From assembly GCA_963731665.1 (NCBI GenBank), contig CAVSWP010000004.1, forward strand, positions 1 through 64,000: 64,000 nucleotides of DNA, read 5' to 3'. The number at the start of each line of letters is the position of its first letter. The stretch's first letter is position 1. The stretch comes from Chersky-840 sp035604715 (GTDB lineage: Bacteria; Actinomycetota; Acidimicrobiia; Acidimicrobiales; UBA8190). Below are positions 1-7,927 of this stretch, one piece after another. A program made the translations under genes and the position numbers. The notes beneath the pieces were generated by a model. It did not search any database and was not told the origin of the DNA. It worked only from the letters and a program-made list of their open reading frames with translations.

Positions 1-67
1 CCCTGACCTCTTGTCGGAGGTCGGGATCTTCGTGCTCGGCCCGTGGGTCGCCTTCGTCGGTCGCCAT
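1..67 (-). CDS. Partial hypothetical protein, N-terminus only
   Basis: Reading leftward from an ATG at 67-65, 22 codons stay open to the window edge and give an acidic, hydrophilic start (MATDEGDPRAEHED...). A purine-rich GAGAGAGG stretch lies about 5 nt upstream of the ATG and could act as ribosome binding site. The rest is outside the window, so no family can be assigned. It is divergent from the Lon-domain gene at 311, leaving about 240 bp that probably holds both promoters; I recognised no clear -35/-10 pair there. Confidence 0.35.
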   Translation of the reverse strand, partial: MATDEGDPRAEHEDPDLRQEVR

Positions 68-310
68 TGCCTCTCTCAGGCCGTTGTCAGACGAAGTGAC
101 GCAGACGCTCTTCGCCCATCCCGGCGGGTGCCCGCCGGTCGAGGGGATGGCTTGCCACTACTAGTCCCCCGGATCTCACTGATTGTGTTCCATGCGGCCC
201 ACAGAGGTCCCAATTTACTCACAACGTTGATCCAATTCCGGCTCGTTCGGCCACGGAGCGTCGGGTCCATGGGGGAAGCGTGGCGGGGCGGGGGAGGGCA
301 TCCTGGGGGG

Positions 311-931
311 ATGGCCTCCGGGCACCTCGGCATGTTCCCGCTGTCGGCAGTGCTCTTCCCCCACGCCGCCATGGCCCTGCACGTCTTCGAGCCCCGGTAC
401 CAGGCCCTGGTCACCGACTGCCTCGCCGGGGAGGGCCGATTCGGGGTGGTCCTCATCGCCCGGGGCTCGGAGGTGGGAGGCGGGGACGAGCGCTTCGTCG
501 CCGGGACGGTGGCGTCGATCGAGGCGGCCGAGCCCCTCGGGGATGGACGTTGGCGTCTGGTGGCGCGCGGGGTCGGCCTCCTGGGGGTGCGGCGCTGGCT
601 CGACGACGACCCCTACCCCCGGGCCGTGGTCGACGAGCGCGCCGAGGGGCCCGTCGAGGACACCGGGGCCCTGGTCATGGCGGCGGTGGAGCTCGGGAGG
701 GTCGGGGCCCTTCTCGGCGAGCTCGGCCAGGCACCGACGTGGCCGGAGGCGCCATCGCCGGGCGACGCGCCCGAGGTGGTCGCCTGGCACCTGTGCGCCC
801 GGGCGCCCATCGGCGCCTTCGACCGGCAGCGACTGCTCGAGGCCCCCGGCCCCGACGAGCGCGTGGCCCTGCTGCGCGGCCTGCTCCAGGCGGTGGATGA
901 CGATCTGCGCCGGATCCTCGCCGGCGGCTGA
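311..931 (+). CDS. LON peptidase substrate-binding domain protein
   Basis: A 206-residue protein that is essentially a stand-alone Lon N-terminal (substrate-binding) domain. Residues 8-30 (MFPLSAVLFPHAAMALHVFEPRY) match the family signature, in which a P-L-x-x-V-L-F-P run is followed by H-V-F-E-P-R-Y. There is no AAA ATPase or Ser-Lys protease domain, so it is not Lon itself; such proteins are thought to bind unfolded or peptide substrates, but their role is mostly unknown. The ATG at 311 is preferred because the conserved motif starts 7 residues in; ATG 269 would add 14 glycine-rich residues and ATG 332 is also possible. The frame stays open upstream to position 11, but those residues look non-coding. 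Confidence 0.7.
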   Translation: MASGHLGMFPLSAVLFPHAAMALHVFEPRYQALVTDCLAGEGRFGVVLIARGSEVGGGDERFVAGTVASIEAAEPLGDGRWRLVARGVGLLGVRRWLDDDPYPRAVVDERAEGPVEDTGALVMAAVELGRVGALLGELGQAPTWPEAPSPGDAPEVVAWHLCARAPIGAFDRQRLLEAPGPDERVALLRGLLQAVDDDLRRILAGG

Positions 932-947
932 GCCCGTCCGCGCTCGG

Positions 948-1337
948 TCAGTCGAGGGCGTTGAGGGCCTGCTGGGCCTCTTGCAGGCGCAGCGCCTTGG
1001 CCCGCTCTTCCTCCTCGCGCCGGCGACGCTCCTCGTCGCGGCGCGCCAGGAGTTGGCGGTAGCCCTCGTTGGCGGCTTCCACGCACGCCTTGACGTAGAG
1101 CACCGCCCCCCGCAGATCGGCGGCCGGCACCGTCCAGTGCACGGTGCCGCCGGTACGGATGTCCGGTGAGGGCATGGCTATGAAATCCGGTGAGCCCGTC
1201 CGGGCCACCGCCGCGGCCCGGAATTCGCGAGCCCAGTCACTGGTCGGCCGTCGGTTGAGGGACCACACCACCCGGACCCCGTCTCCCTCGACGTCGACGG
1301 CATTCTTGCTCGTGATCGCTATCGGCTCCCACGGCAA
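948..1337 (-). CDS. Hypothetical protein with charged coiled-coil C-terminus
   Basis: About 129 residues. The N-terminal half (MPWEPIAITSKNAVDVEGDG) has beta-rich character and contains W-x-L-N-R-R-P-T-S-D-W. The C-terminal 45 residues form an Arg/Glu-rich helix (RRDEERRRREEEER) likely to be a coiled coil. The TTG at 1337-1335 is chosen as start because a GGGAGG ribosome binding site lies about 9 nt upstream and sensible protein sequence begins there; the frame stays open upstream without good coding character. It is convergent with the Lon-domain gene and divergent from the histidine phosphatase at 1401. I do not recognise a family. Confidence 0.6.
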   Translation of the reverse strand: MPWEPIAITSKNAVDVEGDGVRVVWSLNRRPTSDWAREFRAAAVARTGSPDFIAMPSPDIRTGGTVHWTVPAADLRGAVLYVKACVEAANEGYRQLLARRDEERRRREEEERAKALRLQEAQQALNALD

Positions 1338-1400
1338 CGCGCTGTGCCTCCCAGGATCGGCCCCGCCCGAGAATATCCCTGGCGGCGCGCAGCGGGCATC

Positions 1401-1883
1401 ATGTCCGGTGTGCGATTGCTGCTGGTGCGTCACGGTCACGCCGGGACGAAGGAGGGTTGGACCGGTGACGACCGACTCCGCCCCCTCGATGCCCGCGGCC
1501 GGCGACAGGCCAAGCACCTCGTGGGGGTGATCGTCCCCCTGGAACCGACCCGGCTGCTGTCGAGCCCCTATACCCGGTGTCTGCAGACGATGGAGCTCAT
1601 CGCGGCCAAGACGGGGTTGGCGGTGGGCGAGGAAGCGGCCCTCACACCCAACGCCGGGCCCCAGGCGGTCGAGCTCATCAGGGAACTGGGCTCGGGCGAC
1701 GCGTCGGGCCGGGTGGTGCTGTGCACCCACGGTGAAGTGATCGGCGACGTGTTGGGAGTGCTCGCGCAGCACGACGGCGTGCGCCTCAGCCGCCGGCCTC
1801 CCGGCCTCAAAGGGTGCGTGTGGATCCTCGACTTTCGCAAGGGCGAGGTGGCCACCGCTCGCTACGTGAGCCCGAGTCGATGA
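1401..1883 (+). CDS. Histidine phosphatase family protein (SixA-like)
   Basis: 160 residues with the histidine-phosphatase signature L-L-L-V-R-H-G-H-A near residues 5-13 (nucleophilic His in RHG), a second Arg in S-S-P-Y-T-R-C-L-Q-T near residue 55, and the second catalytic His in V-L-C-T-H-G-E near residue 113. Short single-domain members like this resemble SixA, which dephosphorylates phosphohistidine on proteins; the true substrate cannot be read here. An upstream in-frame ATG at 1344 would add a poor Pro/Arg-rich stretch, so 1401, right before the first beta strand, is chosen. Confidence 0.8.
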   Translation: MSGVRLLLVRHGHAGTKEGWTGDDRLRPLDARGRRQAKHLVGVIVPLEPTRLLSSPYTRCLQTMELIAAKTGLAVGEEAALTPNAGPQAVELIRELGSGDASGRVVLCTHGEVIGDVLGVLAQHDGVRLSRRPPGLKGCVWILDFRKGEVATARYVSPSR

Positions 1884-1976
1884 GCGCCACACGACCACGA
1901 ATCGTGCGCTCGGGAGACCCTCGTTGACCCTGCTCTAGGCACGGATCTCGCCTGGTCGCGTGGTAGACAGGCCGCC

Positions 1977-4442
1977 GTGACCCTGCTCCAGACCCGGCCG
2001 GCCACGCTCGTCGCCGCGCCGGTGCACGCCCGGGCGCGCCGCCAGGGTTACCACGCCGAGATCCTGCTGGTGAGCTTTGCCGTCCTGCTGGTCGAGGTCT
2101 GTTACACGCGGGTCATCTCGTTCAAGCTGTTCTACTACTACACCTACCTCATCATCGGGTTGGCTCTGCTCGGGCTGGGGGCGGGCGGGGTCCTGGTGGC
2201 GCTGTCACCGCGGCTGCGCCGGGCGCGCACCGACACCGTCTTGCTGTGGGGATTTCTCCTGGGCGGCGTGGCCGTGGTCGTCAGCTACGTGGTGGTGGCC
2301 TACACCACGCTCGACTCCCTGGCCATCTGGGACTACGGCACCTCGGCGTCGGCCAAGAGCATGGGGGAGCTCCTGGCCATCTGCGTGTTCATCTTCGTGC
2401 CCTTCGTGGCGCCGGGAGTGATCATCACGACCTTGTTCGGCCGCCGGCCCGAGGCCGTGGGCAGTCTGTACTTCGCCGACCTGCTGGGCGCCGGCCTGGC
2501 CTGTGCGCTGGTGATCTACCTCACCGGCACGATCGGCCCCCCGGCGGCCATCATGCTGGCGGCCGGGGTCCTGTTCCTGGCGGCCGCCATCGTCCTGGGA
2601 CGCACCCGACCGGTGGCCCTGCCCCTGCTCCTGGTGCTCGTGGTGGGCACCGTGGTGCTGACGGTGGACCCCAACCTGCTGCCCGCCCAACGCCTGGACA
2701 CCTCCAAGGTGAGCTTCAACACGGGCCAGACGCTGTTCTCGGCGTGGAGCTCGATCTTCCGCGTCGACGCCGTGCAGATATCGCCGGACGTGCGCGCCCT
2801 GTACCACGACGGGACCATCGGGTCGGCGATCTACAAATGGAACGGCCACGTGGCCTCACTGGCCCACTACGACTTCGGTGCCGATCCGCGCGCCATCCCC
2901 TTCGACCTCACCAAGACCCCGCCCCGCAACGAGGCCGTCATCGGGGCGGCCGGCGGCCACGAGGTCCTGGCGTCGCTGTGGTTCGGGGCCAAGCACATCG
3001 ACGCCGTGGAGCTCAACCCGGTCACGTACTCACTGGTGAAGACGACGTTCGCCAATTTCGACGGCCACCTCGCCCAGTATCCCGCTGTCAACTACGTGAA
3101 CGCCGACGGGAGGTCGTTCATCGCCCGCATCCATCGGGCCTACAACCTGATCTGGTACCCGGCCCCCGACAGCTATGCCGCCACCAACGCCGCCAGCGCC
3201 AGCGCCTTCGTCCTGTCCGAGAGCTACCTCTACACCACCAACGCCATCGTCGCTTGCCTGCAACACCTGACGCCCAACGGCATCTTCGTGGCCCAGTTCG
3301 GCGAGATCGACTATCAGAACGCCCCCTACCGCACGACGCGCTTCGTGGCCACGGCCCGCCAGGCTCTGGCCCAGCTGGGGGTGACCGACCCCAAGGACCA
3401 CATTTTGGTTGCCAGCTCCCCGGCCCGCTTCTTCGGGACGTTCACGCTGTCGACCATCGTGGTCAAGCGAGCCCCCTTCACCACGACCGAGGTGCGCAAC
3501 TTCGTGGCGTCACTGTCGGGCATCCCCGGGACCACCCTGGGCTACGCCCCGGGGCACGCCGTGGCCCCGAGCCCCGTCGACACCGTGGTGACGAGCACGC
3601 CGGCCCAGCTCCAGTCGTTCTACGGCTCGTACCAATACAACGTGGTGCCCACCACGGACAACGACCCCTACTTCTGGCACTTCGCCCGCTACGGCACCGT
3701 GCTGGGCGACTTCTTCCATCCCGTCACCAGCCAAGACCGCGAGTACGAGGTGGGAGAGCGGGTCCTGGTGCTCCTGTTGGCGTTGTCGGCGGTGATCTCG
3801 GCGCTGTTTCTCCTGCTGCCGTTCGTGGCCATCCGGTCGACCTGGCGACGACTGCCGGCCAAATGGCTCTCGGCACTGTTCTTCTCTGCCATCGGGTTCG
3901 GCTTCATGTTCTTCGAGATCACCTTGATGCAGCTTCTCAACCTCTTCCTGGGCTATCCCACCTACGCCTTGACCGTGACCTTGATGTCGCTGCTGGTGTT
4001 CACCGGCGTGGGCGCCCTCACCAGCCGCAAGCTGGGAGACCGGCCCCACGCCGTGGGCGCCCTCTTGCTGTTCATCACCGGGCTCACCGTCTTCTACGTG
4101 CTCGGGCTCACGCCGCTCACCGCCGCCCTGCTCGGGCTGCCCATCGCCGCCCGGGTGCCCATCGCCTTCTGCCTGCTGGCGCCCTTGGGGATCTGCCTGG
4201 GCACGTTCATGCCCCTGGGGGTGCGGGCCGTGTCGAAGATGAGCGCCGACGGACGGGAGTACGTGGCGTGGGGTTGGGCCGTGAACGGGTTCTCCTCGGT
4301 GGTGGGCGCCGTCCTGGCCACCCTGCTGTCCATGATCTTCGGCTTCCACTTCGTCCTGGAGCTCGGGCTGGCGGCCTACGTGCTCGCCCTCGTCGCCTGG
4401 CGGCGCCTGGCGCGGCGCGCCGCGCTGGTCGGGTTGCGGTGA
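1977..4442 (+). CDS. Polytopic membrane protein with internal spermidine-synthase-like domain
   Basis: 821 residues, GTG start. About seven hydrophobic helices fill residues 25-235, a soluble Rossmann-type domain spans roughly 240-590, and seven or so more helices fill 600-815. The soluble part has the SAM/aminopropyltransferase fold signature V-I-G-A-A-G-G-H-E near residue 320, then A-V-E-L-N-P, as in spermidine synthases. The usual catalytic acidic stretch (D-x-x-D after the fourth strand) is replaced by W-Y-P-A-P-D-S, so aminopropyl transfer is doubtful. Proteins of this architecture are common in bacteria but largely uncharacterised. It heads a three-gene run: its stop overlaps the methyltransferase start (GTGA), which in turn overlaps a GT-C glycosyltransferase, suggesting a joint role in envelope modification. 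Confidence 0.75.
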   Translation: MTLLQTRPATLVAAPVHARARRQGYHAEILLVSFAVLLVEVCYTRVISFKLFYYYTYLIIGLALLGLGAGGVLVALSPRLRRARTDTVLLWGFLLGGVAVVVSYVVVAYTTLDSLAIWDYGTSASAKSMGELLAICVFIFVPFVAPGVIITTLFGRRPEAVGSLYFADLLGAGLACALVIYLTGTIGPPAAIMLAAGVLFLAAAIVLGRTRPVALPLLLVLVVGTVVLTVDPNLLPAQRLDTSKVSFNTGQTLFSAWSSIFRVDAVQISPDVRALYHDGTIGSAIYKWNGHVASLAHYDFGADPRAIPFDLTKTPPRNEAVIGAAGGHEVLASLWFGAKHIDAVELNPVTYSLVKTTFANFDGHLAQYPAVNYVNADGRSFIARIHRAYNLIWYPAPDSYAATNAASASAFVLSESYLYTTNAIVACLQHLTPNGIFVAQFGEIDYQNAPYRTTRFVATARQALAQLGVTDPKDHILVASSPARFFGTFTLSTIVVKRAPFTTTEVRNFVASLSGIPGTTLGYAPGHAVAPSPVDTVVTSTPAQLQSFYGSYQYNVVPTTDNDPYFWHFARYGTVLGDFFHPVTSQDREYEVGERVLVLLLALSAVISALFLLLPFVAIRSTWRRLPAKWLSALFFSAIGFGFMFFEITLMQLLNLFLGYPTYALTVTLMSLLVFTGVGALTSRKLGDRPHAVGALLLFITGLTVFYVLGLTPLTAALLGLPIAARVPIAFCLLAPLGICLGTFMPLGVRAVSKMSADGREYVAWGWAVNGFSSVVGAVLATLLSMIFGFHFVLELGLAAYVLALVAWRRLARRAALVGLR

Positions 4443-5278
4443 CGTCGCTCGCTGGCTCGGAGAGCGGGGGACTGCGCCGCTCGGTGGCGCTGTTCCGCGC
4501 CTTTCGCGTCGAGCAGACCGACCCCGACCACTTCTACCGGATCCAGGCCGCCGACGCCGTGGACCAGCTGCGCCGGTGGGCCCCGGTGGAGGGTCAGCTG
4601 GTGGTGGACGTGGGCGGGGGAGCGGGCTACTTCACCCAGGCCTTCGTGGCCGCCGGGGCGCGCTGCATCCTGGTCGAGCCGGGCGCCGCCCACCTCGGGG
4701 ACCACGAAGTCCCCGTCGTGGCGGGCGCGCCGGCCGAGACGGCCGAGGAACGGGCCCGGCGCGAGCGTCACCGCCTGGCGGTGGCCCCGGGGCGCCTCGC
4801 TCCGGGGCGGACCGTGGCCGGCGACGGCAACCGGCTCTCGCTGGCCGACGGTGCCGTGGACGTGGCCTTCTCCTCGAACGTGCTCGAGCACGTCCCCGAC
4901 CCGGCCCGCTTTCTCGACGAGGCGGTCCGGGTGACGCGCCCGGGAGGGATCATCTACCTGTCGTTCACGGCGTGGTACTCGCCGTGGGGGGGCCACGAGA
5001 CGGCTCCGTGGCACTACCTCGGTGGCCGGCGCGCCGCCCGGCGCTACGAGCGCCGCCACGGCCGACCGCCGGGCAATCGCTACGGGTCGTCGCTCTTCGC
5101 CTGTCACGTGGGCCCCACCCTGCGCATGGCGCGCGCCCACGGCGGCGTGGAGGTGGTGGCCGCGTTGCCCCGGTACTACCCCGATTGGATGCGGTGGTTG
5201 GTCGAGGTCCCCGCCGTGCGCGAGCTGGCCACGTGGAACCTCCTCCTGGTGCTGCGTCGGCGGGGGGCCATGGCGTGA
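4439..5278 (+). CDS. Class I SAM-dependent methyltransferase
   Basis: 279 residues, GTG start overlapping the preceding stop by four bases. Motif I is V-V-D-V-G-G-G-A-G-Y-F near residue 55, followed by the acidic strand end (I-L-V-E-P-G). Motif II/III region contains L-S-L-A-D-G-A-V-D-V-A-F-S-S-N-V-L-E-H-V-P-D-P near residues 135-160, the hallmark of UbiE/Methyltransf_11-type enzymes. Such genes beside glycosyltransferases usually methylate sugars or lipid-linked intermediates, but the substrate is unknown. It is coupled at both ends by GTGA overlaps, so it is almost certainly co-translated with both neighbours. Confidence 0.85.
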   Translation: MTSLAGSESGGLRRSVALFRAFRVEQTDPDHFYRIQAADAVDQLRRWAPVEGQLVVDVGGGAGYFTQAFVAAGARCILVEPGAAHLGDHEVPVVAGAPAETAEERARRERHRLAVAPGRLAPGRTVAGDGNRLSLADGAVDVAFSSNVLEHVPDPARFLDEAVRVTRPGGIIYLSFTAWYSPWGGHETAPWHYLGGRRAARRYERRHGRPPGNRYGSSLFACHVGPTLRMARAHGGVEVVAALPRYYPDWMRWLVEVPAVRELATWNLLLVLRRRGAMA

Positions 5279-6669
5279 GCGCACCGGGGCGCGTGGCCGC
5301 GCGCTCCGGTACCTGGGCACCGTCGGGACACGAGTCCTCGACGCCTCCCGGGGCCGGCGAGGCGCTCTCGGCCCGCCGCACCCGGCGTTTCCGGGTGGGG
5401 CTCGGGGCCGTCACCCTCATGGGGTTCGCCATCAGGATCGCCAGCGTCCTGGGACGACCCAACCGCAAGCCGGGCGGGGACGGCTACTACTTCCACAACG
5501 CCGCCAACCTCTTGGCGGAGGGTCACGGCTTCATCGACCCGTGGCAGTACGCCCGCCATCCCCACGTGGTCGTGCAGATCGCCGACTGGCCCCCGTTGTT
5601 CGTCTTCGTGCTGGCCGCCACGTCGGTCGTCGGGCTCAAGTCGTTCTTTGCCCATCGCGTGTGGTGCTGTGTCATCGGGGCCGCCGCGGTGACCGTGTGC
5701 GGCATCACCGGCCGCGAGGTGGCCGGCCGGCGCGCCGGTCTGCTGGCGGCGTTCATCGTGGCCGTGTACCCCAACATCTGGATGAGCGACGAGCTCGTGC
5801 TGTCGGAGACGCTCACCCCGCTGCTCGTGGCGCTCGTCCTGCTGGGCGCCTACCGCTTCTGGAAGCGACCCACCATCCGCCGCATGCTCCTGTTGGGAGC
5901 GCTGTGCGGCCTCGCCATGCTGGGGCGCGACGAGCTGGCGCTGCTCGTCCCGTTCATCTTGCTCCCCCTGGCGTTGGGCGCCCGGTTGCGGGGGCGCACC
6001 CGGGTGGCTCTGGCGGCGGTGGGCACCTTGGCCGCCCTCACCGTCATCGCCCCCTGGGTCGGCTACAACATGAGCCGGTTCGAGAAGCCCACCTTCATCA
6101 GCTCGGGGCTCGGCATCACCCTGGCCTCGGCCAACTGCGACCAGACGTGGTCGGGGTTCCTCGAGGGGTACTGGTCGAGCCAGTGCGCGCTGCGGGCCCC
6201 CCTGGACCATCACGCCGACAGGTCGGTGCAGTCGGCCGAGGCCCAGGCCTACGCGCTCCACTACATCCACGAGCACGAGGGCCGCCTGCCGAACGTGGAG
6301 CTGGCCCGCCTGGGGCGGGCCTTCGGGCTCTTCCATCCCGTGTCCCAGATCCGCCTCGACGCCTACATCGAGACCCGTCCCTATCGCTGGGCGCTGGTCG
6401 GGCTGGGCATGTACTACGCGCTGGTGGCGCTGGCGGTGGGGGGCACCGTCGTGCTGCGTCGCCGCCGGGTGCCGACGTTCCCCCTGTGGGCCCTGGGCTT
6501 CGTCGTGGTGGCCACCGTGCTCGTCAGCTTCGGCAACACCCGGTACCGAACCCCCTTCGAGGTGACCCTGGCCCTGTTGAGCGCCGTGCAGCTCGACGCG
6601 CTGTGGGGCCGGCTGCGGGGAACGGGGCCGCCCGTCGACGTCGTGCGGGGAACACCGCCGCCCGCCTGA
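5275..6669 (+). CDS. GT-C membrane glycosyltransferase (GT39/ArnT-like)
   Basis: 464 residues with about ten membrane helices. After the first helix an external loop holds G-G-D-G-Y-Y-F-H-N-A-A-N-L-L-A-E-G-H-G-F, matching the acidic first-loop motif of polyprenyl-phosphate-sugar-dependent GT-C enzymes (GT39/GT83 clan). Near the end, S-F-G-N-T-R-Y-R-T-P-F-E is the familiar R-Y-R-x-P motif of this clan. It would transfer a sugar from a polyprenyl phosphate donor on the outer face of the membrane; acceptor unknown. GTG start overlaps the methyltransferase stop by four bases. Residues 1-40 are hydrophilic and cytosolic. The gene converges on the acyltransferase that ends at 6676. Confidence 0.75.
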   Translation: MSAPGRVAARSGTWAPSGHESSTPPGAGEALSARRTRRFRVGLGAVTLMGFAIRIASVLGRPNRKPGGDGYYFHNAANLLAEGHGFIDPWQYARHPHVVVQIADWPPLFVFVLAATSVVGLKSFFAHRVWCCVIGAAAVTVCGITGREVAGRRAGLLAAFIVAVYPNIWMSDELVLSETLTPLLVALVLLGAYRFWKRPTIRRMLLLGALCGLAMLGRDELALLVPFILLPLALGARLRGRTRVALAAVGTLAALTVIAPWVGYNMSRFEKPTFISSGLGITLASANCDQTWSGFLEGYWSSQCALRAPLDHHADRSVQSAEAQAYALHYIHEHEGRLPNVELARLGRAFGLFHPVSQIRLDAYIETRPYRWALVGLGMYYALVALAVGGTVVLRRRRVPTFPLWALGFVVVATVLVSFGNTRYRTPFEVTLALLSAVQLDALWGRLRGTGPPVDVVRGTPPPA

Positions 6670-6675
6670 GCGGTC

Positions 6676-7890
6676 TCAGCCGGTCCGCCACCACCCCAGC
6701 CGGTCCTTGAGGCCGAGGATGGGCCGCTCGACCACGAGGTAGCTGGCGGCGGCGCACGCCAGGGACAGGGCGAGCACGATCCCGAACAATTCGGGGAAGG
6801 GCACCCGGAACAGCGCCCCCGTCCATCGCAGGTACATGTCGACCCACGCCTGGTGCCATAGGTAGACGCCGTAGGAGACGATCCCCAGGCCCACCACGGG
6901 CTTGCACCGCAGGGCCCGGCGGATGGCCCCGTTGTGCTGAGGGCCGAAGACCGCCGGCACGAGCAAGAAGAAGGCGAACAGTCCGTACAGCACCTCCATG
7001 GCCACCCCACGGCCCGGCGTGTTGTGCTCGAGGGGAGAACGCGACACCCCGAGGTGCGACACCGCCACCAGCATGGCGAGGGCGGCCAGCCAGCTGAGCC
7101 ACGGCATGGCGGGGTGCCATAGCCACGCCGGGGTGCGGTTGCGGTGCGCCAGCCAGCTGCTGAGCACGGCCAGCAACATCCCCAGGGCGAACAAGTCGAG
7201 GCACGCCGGGAGCCATTCGAGCGCCACCGAGGCCAGGTTCGAGTGCACGTGCAGCAGCCACACGCGCATCCCCAGGCCGGTGACGAAGAGGCCGGCCACC
7301 CCCGACAGCTCGCGACGGAGCTGGTGCCCGTCGGTGCGCCCTCCCCGCGCCAGCACCAGGGCGTAGAGCGGGAGGAACAGGTAGAAGGCCACTTCGGTGC
7401 ACAACGACCAGGCCTGGGTGATCCCGGTCAGCGCGTGCGACGGGAAGTACACCTGGAGCAGGCCGAGGTAGATCACCAGCGAATGCCATCCGGGATGGAC
7501 ATTGCGGTCGATGTGCATGAGGTAGTTGGTGACGACGAAGGCCAGCCAGTACGCCGGCACGATGCGCAGGAACCGGCGGACCCAGAACTTCCCCACGGCG
7601 GGGGCAGGCCCCCCGGCGAGGTGCGACGCCACGAACGGCCGGTAGAGCAAGAACCCCGAGATCAAGAAGAACACGGCCACGCCGATCTCCAACCGGGCCA
7701 TGTAGATGCCCAGCGACGAGCGCAGCGTGAACCCCGAGGCGAACGAGGTGTGCACCATGACCACGAGGATGGCCGCCATGGCCCGCAACCCGTCGAAGCA
7801 GGGGAAGTGCCGGGGGCGCGTGGCCGGGACCGCAGGGGCCGAGACTTCATCGACGGCTTCGGGCGCGGGGCGAGGCGCGACGTCGACCAT
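6676..7890 (-). CDS. Acyltransferase family 3 (OafA/YrhL-like) membrane protein
   Basis: About 404 residues and ten membrane helices. The N-terminal H-F-P-C-F-D-G-L-R-A-M-A-A motif followed by V-M-V-H-T-S (near residues 30-55) carries the conserved His and Arg of acyltransferase-3 proteins that O-acetylate surface sugars or lipids. L-R-I-V-P-A-Y-W and S-L-C-T-E-V-A-F-Y-L-F-L-P are also family marks. The C-terminal S-Y-G-V-Y-L-W-H-Q is present. There is no SGNH domain. A TACGGT -10 box at 7906-7901 lies 7 nt before an in-frame TTG (7893) directly preceding the ATG, so the mRNA may be leaderless and start at either codon. Confidence 0.85.
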   Translation of the reverse strand: MVDVAPRPAPEAVDEVSAPAVPATRPRHFPCFDGLRAMAAILVVMVHTSFASGFTLRSSLGIYMARLEIGVAVFFLISGFLLYRPFVASHLAGGPAPAVGKFWVRRFLRIVPAYWLAFVVTNYLMHIDRNVHPGWHSLVIYLGLLQVYFPSHALTGITQAWSLCTEVAFYLFLPLYALVLARGGRTDGHQLRRELSGVAGLFVTGLGMRVWLLHVHSNLASVALEWLPACLDLFALGMLLAVLSSWLAHRNRTPAWLWHPAMPWLSWLAALAMLVAVSHLGVSRSPLEHNTPGRGVAMEVLYGLFAFFLLVPAVFGPQHNGAIRRALRCKPVVGLGIVSYGVYLWHQAWVDMYLRWTGALFRVPFPELFGIVLALSLACAAASYLVVERPILGLKDRLGWWRTG

Positions 7891-7900
7891 CAACCGTTCG

Positions 7901-7906
7901 ACCGTA
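7901..7906 (-). promoter_or_regulatory. -10 box TACGGT for the acyltransferase gene
   Basis: TACGGT on the minus strand ends 7 nt before the TTG at 7893 and 10 nt before the ATG at 7890. It matches the TANNNT spacing seen at many starts in this window. I see no convincing -35. Confidence 0.35.
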
Positions 7907-7927
7907 GCAGCCTGCCTCGAAAAGGGG

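Noticed and set aside
1924..1969. TTGACC and TAGACA as a promoter pair for the gene at 1977
   Set aside because: They are 34 bp apart, far from 17, and the second lacks the final T.
1977..4442. True spermidine synthase
   Set aside because: The catalytic D-x-x-D region is replaced and the domain is embedded between membrane segments, so only a spermidine-synthase-like fold is claimed.
2246..5278. A 1,010-codon open frame across the first membrane gene
   Set aside because: Only its last 279 codons (from 4439) have protein character; the rest is a Gly/Arg/Pro-rich shadow of the true gene, as is usual at this GC content.
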